Below, in pieces: positions 1-12,547 of a stretch of 64,000 nt of DNA (its first letter is position 1; each line of letters opens with the position of its first letter). The translations under genes were made by a program, and so were the position numbers. The notes below the pieces were generated by a model that made no database searches, was not told where the DNA came from, and saw only the letters and a list, made by a program, of their open reading frames with translations. Origin of the DNA: Klebsormidium nitens (taxonomy: Eukaryota > Streptophyta > Klebsormidiophyceae > Klebsormidiales > Klebsormidiaceae); the NCBI GenBank assembly GCA_000708835.1, contig DF237292.1, positions 35,695 through 99,694 of the forward strand. The letters run 5' to 3'.

Positions 1-2490
1 TTTACTCAGGATCTCAGAAGCAGACGTCTTCGAGATCCGACTTTGTGGAATCAAACCGTTGTCACGGCGCTTTGCAGAAAGAATGACGCAACAGTTTATG
101 AAGAGGCTTCAAGTATACGGTGGTCTCTCGACGCACTGGAATGCCAGTCCTTGACCGCCAAGTGTTCATATGTACCCGGCCTCCAGTGAACCGTCCTGAA
201 TTGTGCCCAAAGTTCGGCGTCCGTTCGGCTCTCAAACGACTCGCAGACAGATTACAGTGATATTCGTTGAAGCTTTCCGACCTCGAATCAGCTAGGGCCT
301 GTCCGCTGGAGGTCCAGCATACAGCATAAAACCCGTTTGGCTCTTGCGGCCGAGCCGAGGTATACTGACATTGTAAGCTGCAGTTCTTACAAGCGGCCGG
401 CGCAGCCGATTAATCTAAAAGAGGTACCCATATGCTCCTCACATCAAGAGCCAGGCTAAAGTCGTCTTTGTAGTAACATCCCGAGCCGCACGCAGACGAA
501 TAACTATGGTGGCTACAAACTTTCATTGATACTTAAAGAGCTATTTCAATGAATTGAGTGAGCATGCGGGGTTTGTTATCACGCGAGCCAAAAATTGACC
601 TTGATCGGTTTCATGAACTTTCCGCAATCGTTCGTGGTAATTGAAACCAGCACACAGCACTTGCAGTCTAAGGTCGCAAATGCTGGAACTCTTCAAGACG
701 CGACTCAAGTCGCTCCGGCCTTCTTGAATATTTCGTACGCTTCACATAGAAGCATTCTGAAATGTTGCGTGATTTGATCTTGAAATGTGCAGATGGCTGT
801 CAATCCGGCCGAATCCAGATTCACGTGCAATGTGTCATGCCCCAATCACCTTCAAGACAAGAGCGGGTGCTCGGTTTTAACAGGAGTTTTCATGGTACTG
901 AAATGACTGCAGTACAAAGCAGACAGGCACTCTCAAGGTTTGAATGTATAAGGCATATGTCATGCTAGCCGCCAGCTATCATTTTCCTCAGAAATTATCC
1001 TCTTCTTCGGACTCTGCGTCCCAGAGATCACACACCCACGCTAGTGTAGGTTGAACGAAGTAGGGTTCAGCGACGTGAAGCGCGCGCCTTGAGCCGTCGT
1101 TCTGCGAGCCACAATGATGACGCTATCAACGAAGTGAGCAGGCAGGCGCCGGCAGAACGATATGTACTCATCCAGGACGTGAGAGAAAACATGGAAGCCA
1201 CGTGGCAGAAGTGCATTGAATCCGGCTTGAAGAACATATGCAAGGCCGAAGCCAACGCATTGGGGTTTCATCGTGGAAGCGTGACCGAGCGCAACTCTGG
1301 TTGCAAGAATACCGTGCACGATGTAGCTTCTGTACCGGACTTTGATCAAGGACTTCTAGCCAGTAGAAATAAAAGCCTCACCGGCACGAAGCAGAGGCCC
1401 TCGCGGCTTGCAACCATCTTTCCGCCCCGCACTCTAAAGAGCGCCATCTGCATCGGTAAAGACACTTGTTGAAAAGGGCCTTCCCATGGCTTGGAAGCAT
1501 TCGCACAACCCCCTGGATGCATTACGAGAAGCTGGTGGACGAATGCGTCAATATGAATGCCCTAATTTCCAGATTGGCACTTTGGCAGGGGTCGCTCTTC
1601 GATATTGTTGTGGCTCTGTAAACGCGTTGCAGAATCAGCAACTGCGCTGCTGAACGAGTAAAAGTTCGGGGGACTGCCACCTCTTCGGGATCTTCCGCGG
1701 AACTTTCGCGGTCCTCCTCGACACTTCCTGCACAGATAGACAAATGAGCCTGAGAACGTGGAATTGACGAAACAATTGTGAGAAAAATCTGGCCAAGAAC
1801 GTGGCGCTCCACCACAGGCCTTCCGCTGTTTCTTGAATGCTTTTCGTCTTGAGCGCCAGGAACGATGGAACGGTTGGGATGATTTCGATTGGACTGGATG
1901 GGGGTCCAGCATGTAAATGCATACAGTCCTCATTCTTGTCCCAGAATATGCAGCGAGTGAATTGGTATGAGAAGGCTCATGTGCAGTCCACTGCTTCAAC
2001 TGCTGCGTTCTGCTTCATCTCGGGAGGTGGGACCTTCTCTTGGCGTGGGGTCTGCAAAACGGTAGGACAGTGCTAGTGACTCTGGTTGGGATAAAGCTTG
2101 ACCAGCGTTAGCCACTGTTTGAAGGAGCTTCTGGAGGACAATCTTCCTTGCAATATCTGGATTGTAGACTCTAGTGACAACGACGAAGAGAAGCTAGAGC
2201 AGCTTACCTTGACGTGCAGGGTTTGCCCAGAATATGCACGTGCCGTTGTCTCGCCTGATGCATACATCGAGAGAAGGTGAGCTACGACTGTGGGTGCGAT
2301 CCACCCGGACTCTCAATTCATCAGACTGAAACAGCATACACGTGAACCCGTTGCGCAGAGGGACGCATGCATCTCTCATCAGGCATCAGCTTAAGAGTTG
2401 GAGAGGGGCGCACAAACATACATCTGCACAGGTGACAGCGACGCCTGTGGCCGGTTGATGGGGCATGCTCGGTGAGACAACTTGTGTCAA
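1..2490. other. No supported gene; intergenic
   Basis: Open frames here are short (at most about 145 codons), overlap on both strands and show no recognisable domain, signal peptide or plausible exon chain. Base composition resembles the introns and spacers of the window rather than its GC-rich exons. I see no RNA gene or clear repeat. A gene with very short exons cannot be excluded. Confidence 0.5.
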
Positions 2491-2712
2491 TCATCCTATC
2501 CTGTCTGGATACAAGCCTGCGGGCCCTGGATGAAGATCGGGAAGCGGACTTGGAGAGGCCTGCTGATTTGCCGTCTTCTCGGCCAGCTTGTAGAACGCCT
2601 TACTGCACAGGGACAGCTTACGAGTACCTGGGATCTCGAGAAGTCGCGTGAGGATCTCAGAGGGCAGCCCTTGCAGACGGCTCTCCATGCTCGGATCAGA
2701 GACCAGTTCCAA
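2491..2712 (-). pseudogene. Possible F-box motif fragment
   Basis: The reverse strand carries an open stretch of 73 codons whose middle reads like an F-box: a leucine-proline start (LQGLPSEILTRLLE) followed by a serine/cysteine-rich second helix (LCSKAFYKLAEK). In the F-box family this roughly 40-residue motif binds SKP1 in SCF ubiquitin ligases. No kelch, LRR or other C-terminal repeat was found on the same strand nearby, and flanking frames are short and unconvincing. It could be a real F-box exon with unrecognised partners, a relic, or chance. Confidence 0.3.
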
Positions 2713-4073
2713 TGTAGCTCGAGATTGGCGAGAGCCTGCGAAAGACTAATCTGCGTCAAAGGAGGAACCAATGGTCAGATCTTGCTCTCCAAGTTTAGCT
2801 TTCAGGCGGCATTACGAGAGGTCGATCATCGACTAGAGACTTTCGGTGTTCGTGCTCACTGTCCGTGCTCACTGTCTATCATCCGCGAGCGGTTTCCGGT
2901 CTGGATCTGTTGATTCCTTATATGATAACGCCGGTACCTTAGTACACAGCCACTCTCCTCCAAGACTGATGTGAGCTTCATGACTTCATTTTGTGGTTCA
3001 TGATGGTTATGTGCGGACTCGTGCAGTGGGGCGGAGAGTAAGCTCTGATCAATGATGATCTGACCTGTTCCTTGAGCATGACGAATTCCAGCCTGTGCAC
3101 ATTTAAGGAGAGTGGAAGGATGGGAGAGCTTGTTCTGGCCAGATCCAATTGCACACTCAAGAGCCCGTTCTGAGCAACCTGGACAGTGGAGATGCGGCCT
3201 CTGTTGATTAAGAAGTGGTTGAAGAGTTTGTTCCAGGACTCACCGCTTGGTTCTGAGGTGGACTAGACGCTGCACTTTCTTTCTTGCGCGACTTGTCAAG
3301 AGTATCAGGAAAGCCCCTGAATCACCGCCACTCTCTGAAATCTTCGAGGGGTCTTCGCATATCTCAGAGCCTCGATCGGTGCGAATATCAGAAGAAGTTA
3401 TTCTTTAGCAGAACTCTTCCTCGATGCCACGAAGCTTCGATGCAGATGTGCACCCTTGTCAATGCTCGAAATACCATGTGCAGGTTCGGATGACGACCAA
3501 GACGATTGAACTGTTGAAATCTTCAGTCAACGGGGCAGTAATTGTTCTAGCAAAGACTGCACTAGTGGCTAGTAATATTCTAGCACATGCAAAATGTGTC
3601 AGAGAAAACAACACCGATGCGCACTGCAACGTCTGCTCTAACGTTGTCTTACTGAATGTCGTGTTTGCTACAGCGTTTCGACCCAACTAACACTACCCGA
3701 TTTTCTGCTGCGGCTCTGCAGCTCTGTTTGCTAGAACATGACGATCCTTTTGCTAGAACATGGCTCCGTTTCTACTCAGGATTGCTAATGAATGCGTTGT
3801 GAGTTTCCCAGACACTCGCATTGCTAGAACATATCCAAACAATATTAACATCTAAATTCTGAATCTAATACGCTACCGTCCTATCTTGTAAATGGTCATG
3901 CTAGAACAATGATTCTTGCTAGAACGTTGGTTTGGCAGAACAGCGAGCGCCATTTTCGGTATATTTAATAATAGTATATTACATCGTTTGCCAGCGGCTC
4001 AGCTTTCAGAAGGTCGATGCTGTTTCCCACACCCAAAAACCTCGTCAAAAGAAGAAGAAGAAGGGGGAGGGGG
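2713..4073. other. Intergenic, with dispersed GCTAGAACA repeats
   Basis: No gene is supported. The stretch holds a scattered nonamer repeat (listed separately, 3543-3926) and a purine-rich run at about 4050-4073 just before the tRNA terminator. Open frames are short and without recognisable domains. Confidence 0.5.
3543..3926. repeat. Dispersed GCTAGAACA nonamer cluster
   Basis: The nonamer GCTAGAACA occurs at 3730-3738, 3752-3760, 3823-3831 and 3900-3908, with a one-mismatch copy at 3918-3926. Inverted copies are at 3543-3551 (exact) and 3576-3584 (one mismatch). Spacing is irregular, so this is not a simple tandem repeat. The cluster lies upstream of the membrane-protein gene and beyond the 3' end of the tRNA gene. 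A binding-site cluster or a decayed repeat are both possible. Confidence 0.55.
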
Positions 4074-4081
4074 AAAAAAAA
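4074..4081 (-). terminator. RNA polymerase III terminator of tRNA-Ser
   Basis: A run of eight T on the minus strand starts a few bases after the tRNA 3' end. Oligo-T is the normal Pol III stop signal. Confidence 0.7.
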
Positions 4082-4085
4082 TACG

Positions 4086-4167
4086 CGTAATCGGCAGGAT
4101 TCGAACCTGCGCAGGCAGAGCCTACTAGATTTCTAGTCTAGCCCCTTAACCGCTCGGGCACGATTAC
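4086..4167 (-). tRNA. tRNA-Ser (anticodon AGA)
   Basis: The reverse strand folds into a complete 82-nt class II tRNA without an intron. The seven-base acceptor stem is GTAATCG paired with CGATTAC, with a G discriminator. The anticodon stem is CTAGA/TCTAG and the loop is CTAGAAA, giving anticodon AGA for codon UCU (read as inosine-GA after editing). A long variable arm typical of tRNA-Ser follows. The T arm is GCAGG-TTCGAAT-CCTGC. Internal A and B boxes are intact, CCA is not encoded, and an oligo-T terminator follows, as expected of a nuclear tRNA gene. Confidence 0.95.
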
Positions 4168-4265
4168 CCGGGAGTGCCAGCTGCGGGACTTTTACAATTA
4201 TGTATTAGCATACTAGGAGCCGTGCCCGGTTCAGTCCGCCGCCGGCGATCCTCAACATTCAAAGC

Positions 4266-4285
4266 GGGGGGGCTGCCGCCCCCCC
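4266..4285. repeat. GC-only inverted repeat (hairpin)
   Basis: Eight-base perfect arms (GGGGGGGC and GCCCCCCC) enclose a TGCC loop, within a 70-bp C/G-rich patch between the tRNA gene and the next protein gene. The role is unknown. Such tracts also break polymerases and assemblies. Confidence 0.6.
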
Positions 4286-4504
4286 GAGCCCCCCGGCTCT
4301 CCACCTGGCGGCCCCCGGGGGCTCCATCAAGCACCCCACCGTGACTGTCGGAACACTGTAGGTACGGTACGCGCGCGACCGCGATCTCGCGCGCGCAAGC
4401 GCAGACATGATCGTCTCATGTGCATGGTGAATTACAGATCAGATTCAGAATCACAATCGACTAATTGCACGTACAAGGGCTGCAGCGAAAGGGGCGCCGG
4501 CGCC

Positions 4505-7500
4505 ATGGATTCTGTGGGGAGGAGCTTGGTGCTTCTATGTCTGGTCTTCTTGGGATCAATGCAGCTTGCAGCCGGGGATCTTATCCGTATTGTGGACAGC
4601 AGTCGTAGGACGTTTCTAAAGCATAGCGCAGAAGTAAGTCTGATCCAGAATTGCAGAGCATTAATTTTTGGTTCTATCTTTTCACTCGTGCCCCAGTGAT
4701 TGCACTTTGAGCAGCTCTTCTTGGTGCAATCTCGCTGCTGATTCGCACTGCTCTTCCTTGCTTTACTACCTTGATTGGATTTGTTGGCTGTTATCTTTCC
4801 TGCACTTTCAAATCACTACCTGCTTGCCATTGGCTATGCCGTGCTTGGGCAGCTTGCGTCGTCTCAAGATGTGGATCGAATTTCTGATATCCTTGTTCGA
4901 AAACTCTTCTGAAGGTCTCAGCCATCAGCGCACATGATGTCACAGCTGCAACCGCAGCGCTTTTGGGGCTTCGACCCCTTGGCAGTGTGGACGCTGACAT
5001 AAGCAAGAAGGTATGCCTCAGCTGATTTTCTGCTTTGACTTTTCCTTCAGTAAAACATACAGCGTTGTGATTTGTACACTTCAAAGGATTTGATGTTTAA
5101 GAAGCGCCTTCCTGTACGCCTGCCCCCAACAGAAGTGACAGGCCAGCTTGCAGCAATTGAAGACTTGGATCCTATCAGGCTACATTTGCTGTCACTTGCT
5201 CCATGAAGATCAGCGGTCTCATGCGAACTGGGCAGCATTTGGGTTTACTACAATCTTTTTGTCCCCTCTGCAGCTGAACACAATGTTGAGTGATGATGCT
5301 TTCAGCCGGCCGCAAGCGGTGTTGGCAATCTCCCTGCTCGGCGCAAACAGAGGTATGTTCGTCAGTCTCTCTCCTCGCGTCAGATATCATTTCGATTGTT
5401 GTAGCTGTTTTGAGACACATATTGATAAATTCGGGTTTGTGTTTCATTTGAAAGCAAAAGCATACATTTTTTAGTTGAAGATTTGAAGCTTTCTTGTTGG
5501 CTCGATGAGTGTTGGTGAGAAGTCAACATCCCTCTTGTCTCCCAGTACCCAAGCTCGAAGCAAACACCTGAGGTTGGCGCAAGCTCTGGTGAAGCAGTGC
5601 ATGCGGCCTTACTGCAAGACTTTCACCAATCTCTTACACAAGTATCACAGCGTATGTGCACTGTGTACTAGGTTCAAGTGCTGACGGTCTCCTTCCCCAC
5701 TGCAGACGAGCTGACTGCACTTGAGGCTTGGGAGCGGCCAGGCCAGACCCGCTTCCTGGCCAACTCCTCGGCGCTGCAGCTGGGCCAGGCCTTCAGCCGC
5801 CTCACTGGGGCATCGCCTGAACTGGCACAGGAGCTTGTCCTGGACTTTGGCAAGGGCTCTGCGCTGGATGCTGCGACGCTGGATGAGGCTCTTGAGAGTC
5901 TGGTGAGCGAAGAGAGCCTTGACCTCCGAACGTCTGTTCCTTCACCCTAGGGCATCTGTGCACCCAGTCTTCTATGCTCTGTGGGGTTCTCCTGGAGCGT
6001 TGTCGGATGTAGACTAATGGTAGCCTGCTATTCTTGTTGTTAAAACAATTGTTCTGGAAGTCGACAATTGTAATGTCTGGACTTCTATCTGAAGAAGTGT
6101 CATGTCTGGAACATCGCTCGCTGCGTTGTTGTAAAGCCAAAGGAGCGTTGTTGCCAAATCATAAACCAATAAGTGGTGCCTGACATCGTTTCCTTATTGT
6201 TGTCCGGAACAGGCGGCAGCTTCCGGAGCATCATATGTGCGCGGCTCGGTTCCCGCATCAGGGAAACTGACAGTGCCCCTGGCGGATGGGGAGTCAGCAC
6301 ACCTTGACCTGACGCAGGTGGGAGTCCTGCGCAATTGCAGAAGTAGTGCTGACATGGCGTTCCATGGCGTCCTTTGGCTTGCGCACATAGCAGATTCGCC
6401 CTTCAAAGCCCACATGGTCCTCCTCGTCCGGCCCCATTAACTAGATGTGCTGTTCGAACCTTGACTTTTGCTCATCAGAACAGGTGAAGGGACACCAGGA
6501 TTCATGTGGAAGAAGGTACTAAACCACTGTTTCGAGCTTCGTATGCTCTGACGCACCGCTGACCTGACGATCAGCTGAGAGTTGCGCTTCTGTGCAATCC
6601 ATGTAGGATGCGGATTACCTTTTGGCGACGGAGTTGGCGCACCTTGAGAAGGCGGTCCAAATGCTGGCAGTAGCTGCCGACAAGCGGCAATTGCTGACTG
6701 CCACGGTCCAGGGTATCCAAGTGCGGCACGGTTTTGCTCTTTCCATGCACATGTTGCTAGTCGCACTGCAGGTGTACCTTAAAGAGGTACTGGCTGACAG
6801 GCCAGATGGCACGAATGGTTCGTTCATGCTTATCGCACGTTGTGCTCAATTCCCTGGCTTTGTAAAGCCCTGAAAAGACCCAGAAGACCCAAAAGACTTG
6901 ATAAGCCTAGTCCGAAGTGAACGCCTTGATCACATTGGTCTCGTTACGAGAAACATCTCATGTGAGAGTGAGCTCATTATGGTGTTCCGGCCGCAGCTCG
7001 TCAAGCTGACGTATGGGTCGGAGTCGAAGACAGCGTCGGCTGCCGTGTCGCTGGTACTGAAGACACTGGAGCGCGTCCTCGAGTCGCTCGACACAACGTT
7101 TGGGGGTGAGCGCAAGCCTGGCCTTGCTTGATGACCGGTAAACCATTGTTCGTGCCTCCAAAACGCAAGTCGGGCCTGCCTTCATGCCCAGCATTCGCTT
7201 TCTGGCTTGAATACAATGCACACTTTCGCTCTATCCCGTTTCTGAGTTTGCAAGTCTCTGGCCGCTGTGACTACACCGGGATGAAGATAAATGCGGCACC
7301 TCGTATCCGGCCCTTGGCTTTCGTTTCTGGCCCTTCGCTCCTTTCACACTGCTGAAGAGACCCACTTTCTTCTAACAAAGTTTCATGGGTCGGGCCCATA
7401 ATTCTTCTGCAGGCAAGCTGGTTATGCTGCTCAGCGTGTTCGAGCAAGTTCCCCAAGTTTCCGACGACGGGACTGCAACGGTTGCCGCACGCATCGGAGG

Positions 7501-7882
7501 AGCAGCGTCCAAGCGGAGGGAGTTGCTGGGGGCAGGCGCGGTGCCGGGAGTGCCCGGAGCGGACATCATTGCTGCGTATGTTCTCGTCAACAGGAGCGTC
7601 GCGTGGGGAGTGGGCATTCTGCTCATCATCTTCACGATTGTGACGGTGAGCAAGTTTGGTCATCTAGGATCGTCTGCTTCGGGAGGACTTCCGCTGGGAT
7701 GGCCACATGGCTTGAATATGTATCTTTCAGCCTGTGGACTTTTCATGGTCACCGTGTGCCAACGTAGACACCCAAGTGGCAAGCTTACGCTGGTCCATTG
7801 GTCGTCCTTGCAGGTATTGGCTCTTGTCTGCATGCCACTTACGAAGGACACTCTTCTTTACTCTCGTGCAAAGATTGATTGA
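4505..7882 (+). CDS. Plant type I membrane protein, DUF7794-like
   Basis: Spliced gene. Exons with consistent phase are 4505-4633, 4915-5010, 5274-5360, 5546-5651, 5706-5902, 6213-6317, 6607-6720, one ending at 7105, 7413-7645 and 7814-7882. The join between 6317 and 6607, and the acceptor of the exon ending at 7105, are unsure. The protein starts with a signal peptide (MDSVGRSLVLLCLVFLGS). An N-terminal domain with the block LNTMLSDDAFSRPQAVLA follows, resembling plant proteins annotated DUF7794. Near the C-terminus is one membrane helix (SVAWGVGILLIIFTIVT), then a short cytosolic tail ending MPLTKDTLLYSRAKID, a tail pattern I recognise from land-plant homologues. It is probably an ER or endomembrane protein; its biochemical role is unknown. 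The family match is from memory of plant homologues. Confidence 0.75.
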
Positions 7883-9442
7883 TCGACGACGAACAATATG
7901 CAATGCCATTGTAAACGTTGAATGATCGAACTAGGTGTCCTCTCAATACTTACAATCATTAGACTTTTGACAATTGTTGTCCCTCCGAAGCAAGAACACT
8001 ATGTGCTGATGGAAGATGTGCATCCTTTTATCGACCGCCAAATGGCCATTTAAAGGCTGTCCTTGTCGTCAGGTGTATGTGTACACCTTGCAAACTGGAA
8101 AGCCATTAATGAAACGTGACTCTCAAAGGGAGATAGATTGGTGGGTCACTCGGGCAAGATGCGCATAGACATAGTTACAGCAATGTATGTGCCATACTTG
8201 TACGGTATGCACGATGGGCACGATGTTTGCTTACACTGGGTCCCTCGCTTGAGGGATGATTCACTGACAACATAAAGAAGTGCAGCCATGCGGCCATGCC
8301 CATGCATGTTGGTACGTACAGCGACCGTCTTCGAATTTCGAAAGGTCATTAAAGTTTGCACTGATGCTTAATTTAATAGTAGCGCCACCGTTCGCAAGCT
8401 CAGTTGTCATCTTAGCATGGTTCTGACCGGTCTAGTTGCTCGACGTACGGCTGCTTCAAATTTGCGCAACACCGTCGATAAGAAAATCACACATGCGATC
8501 TAGGACGTCACCTCCAACACCGTCTCACTTACCAGTCGAACGTCGATGGATCCTATCCGACGGTTGTAGGTCCATTCCGCTTGGATCTCCTGATCGATCG
8601 GGTCAGATAATCTGTTGACCACGGTTTGACTTGTGATTTGCAGCTGGGCCCAGCTGGCGTCTACACCGGTGACAGTCTTCAGTCTACACTACAGGGGGCA
8701 TTTTTAGGTGGCTCCCAAAGGGGCGCCAACTTGAAATCCCTGGGCAGCAAATGCTCGCATACACACACAGAGAGAAGTTGAACGCCTGAGTCTGTAACTC
8801 GTAGTTTCAAGGGCGCTGTGCTTGGGCTTGTTTGAAGAAGGTTGAGCGATTGCTTGAGCTGGGTAGCATAGGCGAGCTTTCGTGTGCATGCACACGCCTC
8901 GTGTCCTTGGTGGATTTCCAGGAACGTCCTCCTGAAGAGGAAGGAAATTGAGGGCATAACAAAGGTTTGAACATTAGGAGCTGGAAGTAGTGTAAGGACT
9001 TGTTTCACAAGGCAGACACCCGGCTTATGGCACAGAGGGAAGGTGCACCCGTCGCGGGTGGAGGGACCAGGTGAGATTCTCAAGCAGCGGAGGCTTGTTT
9101 AACGGCTTAGGCCGAGGCTTTGGCATCAAGGCATGAGAGCGATTCTATCGTTGTTTGCCCAAGAAGTCCTGACTAGCATGCACACATCAAACTTATAGCC
9201 ACAAGCTCCTTCCATCTACTTTTACCCCACTGTTGAACGGCAAGAGAGCATTGCAAAAAGTGGATCGTCTTACAAGGCCCCTTATGGGGAATGGTCGTTG
9301 CCTCTCAACTAAATACAAAACCCTATATCCGTTCTCATAAAGGACTTGAAGCCAATGCATTCGAGTCTCTCATCCCTGGTCTCAAAGTTGGAGCTGTTCT
9401 AAAGACTTAAAGCTTTTTGTGCAGCCCCTCTCATCAGTGAAC
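7883..9442. other. Intergenic; may hold the 5' end of the PP2C gene
   Basis: No convincing exon was found. Open frames are short and have no recognisable motif. Part of the 3' UTR of the upstream gene and the promoter or 5' UTR of the PP2C gene must lie here. Confidence 0.5.
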
Positions 9443-12400
9443 ATGGAGTCGGTCATTTGGAGTTGCTCATTGTGATTCAACCTCTAAATTTGCAGCTGTT
9501 CTTGAGACTGAATTTTGTTCTGTGCAGCGAGGACGGCAGCTTCAGCTATGGCTTTGCTTCTTTCCGGGGCAAGCGCGCGGCGATGGAGGACTTTCACCAC
9601 GCATCAACCACGCAGATAGGAGGAAAGCAGTGCGGATTCTTTGGGGTCTTTGATGGTAAGCCAGCAAGCTTAATATCCGATCAATTCTGGTCAAGGAGAC
9701 TTGGTGGAGTATGTCTTTACTGTTGCTTATGGGCTGCCAGTGGGTCTATGCCAATTGAATAAGAGATGGTATACGAGTTGCGATCACCTCTGGATTGCCA
9801 GCAGTGAGAGCCGGATGCTTTTGTGCCTGCTTTCTTCCAGGCAGCATGTATAATGAGCTGAGTGCCTGTTTCAAGGCAGCATTTGCTCTTGAAACCTGAC
9901 GCAAGTGGCTTCCATGTGAGTTAGTAATTTCATGCCAACTAATCTGCACACTGGCGTTCGAGTATTGAGACTTTTCCAGACCCATTCTGACGCTGTCATT
10001 CGGGAGCCACCAGCACAAAATTGGAGCTGCTAGTCCAATCTTTAATCAGGTCTAATGTGCATAATGGTGAATCTGGTTGAGGAAAGCTCTACGAAACTTG
10101 TTACAGACGAACATCCTAAATGGTGGTAGGGGGTCTGTCGAATGGGCCGATGCCCTTGTTATGGGTCACCCCAGAATGCGGCCCAGCCTGAGGCTTTGTC
10201 TGGCTGCACTCCAGAAGCAATCAGGTGGCAGAAGTCGCTTTCCTCACCCGTTGCACTTGTGGCGCTTTCACATCGTATGCCTGACAATGTCAATGAACTT
10301 TGTCCTTGGACAGCGCTTGCACGCCACTTCATTGGAAAGTTTGAGTGCAAAGCAAAGGACACAAATGAAGCTCAGTGTTCCTAAGCTAGTTTTCCTGCCT
10401 CTTGCAACGTGACTTTCCAGCAGTCAGCGGCAGTATGCTGAAAAACTGGTTCTGACAGCGGGCCCTATTTGAGAATGCGTCTGCAATGCCATCTGCTGTA
10501 GAAGCAGCATCTTACCGAGCAGGGAACCAGCAGACCTCCTTTCTTGCAGGGCACGGCGGCGCGCGCGCAGCAGAGTACGTCCAGAACAACATCTTCCAGA
10601 ACCTGTCCGCTCACCCCAAGTTTGAGTCCGACACGGCAGTGGCCATCGCTGAGTCGTATAATCAGACGGACCAGGACTACCTCAAGTCCGAGAACGCGCA
10701 GAACAAGGACGCCGGGAGCACGGCGTCGACGGCCGTCATAGTGGGCAACAAGCTGCTGATTGCAAACGTGGGGGACTCGCGCGCCGTCATCAGCAGAGGA
10801 GGCCAAGGTGCGGGGGCCGGTGCAGGATGCATCGCGGGGCAGATTATGTGAATGCTAATGACTCCAAAGGGCCTCTAAAGTTCAAACAGATTCGTGAAGA
10901 TTCCATGGAAAACAGCGGTGCAGGGTCAAGGAGAAAGCCGGTGTTAACCTTCTTGGAAGCCCTGTCATCAACAGTCCCTGGTATGCTATCCAGCAGGGAG
11001 CAGCGTGTTTTGCGCAGCACTAATTTCAAAGATTGGGTCGGAAAATGATCATCTTAACCGGGAGCGAATTTGTAGGAGTCTGTAACGGCGAGGCCGCTGA
11101 TTCTGAGAGTCTCTCCTTGGCAATCCTGATGCCACCATTAGGCCGGCAATATCATGCCCTTCAAGGGAGTCGCTTAGCTCTTACTTCCTAATTGCATCGT
11201 ACGGCTTGCACTGAATGTTAAGTTGCGAGAAATCAGATAGGGACTGTTGTGCATTACTGGGTTCTCCTGATTCATGCTTATGTGCTTTTCGCTCATCTGC
11301 AGCTATCGCCCTATCGGTTGATCATAAGCCGAACCGGTCAGATGAGAGACAGCGCATTGAGAATGCGGGAGGAGTCGTTATGTGGGCGGGTAAGTTCATG
11401 CGTCCTCTTTAAGAGAAGTTGTAAAAGCATGTCTTTTTGTTTAGGCTTTTCGTTTTCTCCTGCTGCCCTATCGTGGCACGACGCAAGCGCATCTTTGTCA
11501 GGATGGGAACATTGGGCAGCGTGCAGGGCTAATCCATTTTGCCTTCATTGCCTTGCAGGCACATGGAGAGTTGGTGGGGTTCTGGCAGTGTCACGAGCCT
11601 TTGGAGACCGTCTTCTGAAGCGATACGTAATACCAGAACCCGAGATCCAGGTGGGAGGCTCACTCGCTTGCACCTCGTTCTGCCGTCCGAGCACCTAGTG
11701 GTCGAAGTCCGTTTTGGTGATGCGCTTTGGTATGGCGAGCAACGATCTTGACCTTGCTTCGCAGCTGTGCTCTGTCTTGCTTGGTAGGGCAAGTTGCATG
11801 GAACCCGGTTGAACAACGGGCTTGAGTATGAGCAGACTGAGCTCAGCGTCTTCTTCTTGTGGTCCGTCAGTCTGTTCGTCCTTGTGCGTGCATTGTTTGG
11901 CCATTGATGTCCACTCGCTGAGGTTTGTGTGGCATCTCTTGCAGGAGGAAACGATCAAGACGGGCGACGACTTCCTGATCCTCGCTAGTGACGGCCTGTG
12001 GGACGTCATCAGCAATCAGGTAACGCTCCACTTTCATGGCATTTGAAAGGCATGTATGGCCATTTCGAGAAGTGGGACTGTCGTCATGGTCGTTTCTGCA
12101 AATTTCAGTCGACTGTCCAGGTAGTCCAGCAGAGCTAAGTTGCCGGGGTGCAAGATGTATTGCATTAGCCAGGCATATGGTCTGCAGCCCACCTAGACGC
12201 GGAGCGCTTCAAGCAAGGGTGTGTGAGTGAAAACGCTGGATATGCTCAAAAAGGCAATGCACTGTGGAAGAGGAACACTCTGATGCTCCTCTCATCCAAG
12301 GTCGCACAGATTCCTATCTCTTAAGTCGTAATTGCGATAGACGTTCCTTGTTTGTCCGCAGCCGTTCACTTTGTGGTTGCTTTGTCGATTGACTGATTTC

Positions 12401-12547
12401 GGAACTTCCGGTTTGATGCAGGACGCGGTACAATTAGTGCAGAGTGTGACCGATGCTCAAGAGGCGGCGAAGAAATTGACGGATGAAGCATACAACCGTG
12501 GGAGTGCAGACAACATAACCTGTGTAGTAGTCCGGTTCTTGCACTAA
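9443..12547 (+). CDS. PP2C-type protein phosphatase (PP2C59/WIN2-like)
   Basis: Mn/Mg-dependent serine/threonine phosphatase. Exons with unbroken phase: 9528-9655, 10550-10807, 11303-11389, 11559-11650, 11945-12019 and 12422-12547. Motifs run in order: [31 protein letters not shown] (metal-binding Asp and Gly), [42 protein letters not shown] and the C-terminal [13 protein letters not shown]. All metal-coordinating acidic residues of the family appear present. The catalytic domain ends at the stop with no C-terminal extension, as in compact plant PP2Cs. The first exon is uncertain: an ATG at 9443 with a donor at 9472 joins in frame but implies a very short 56-bp intron, so the true start may be further upstream. 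Substrates are unknown. Confidence 0.9.
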
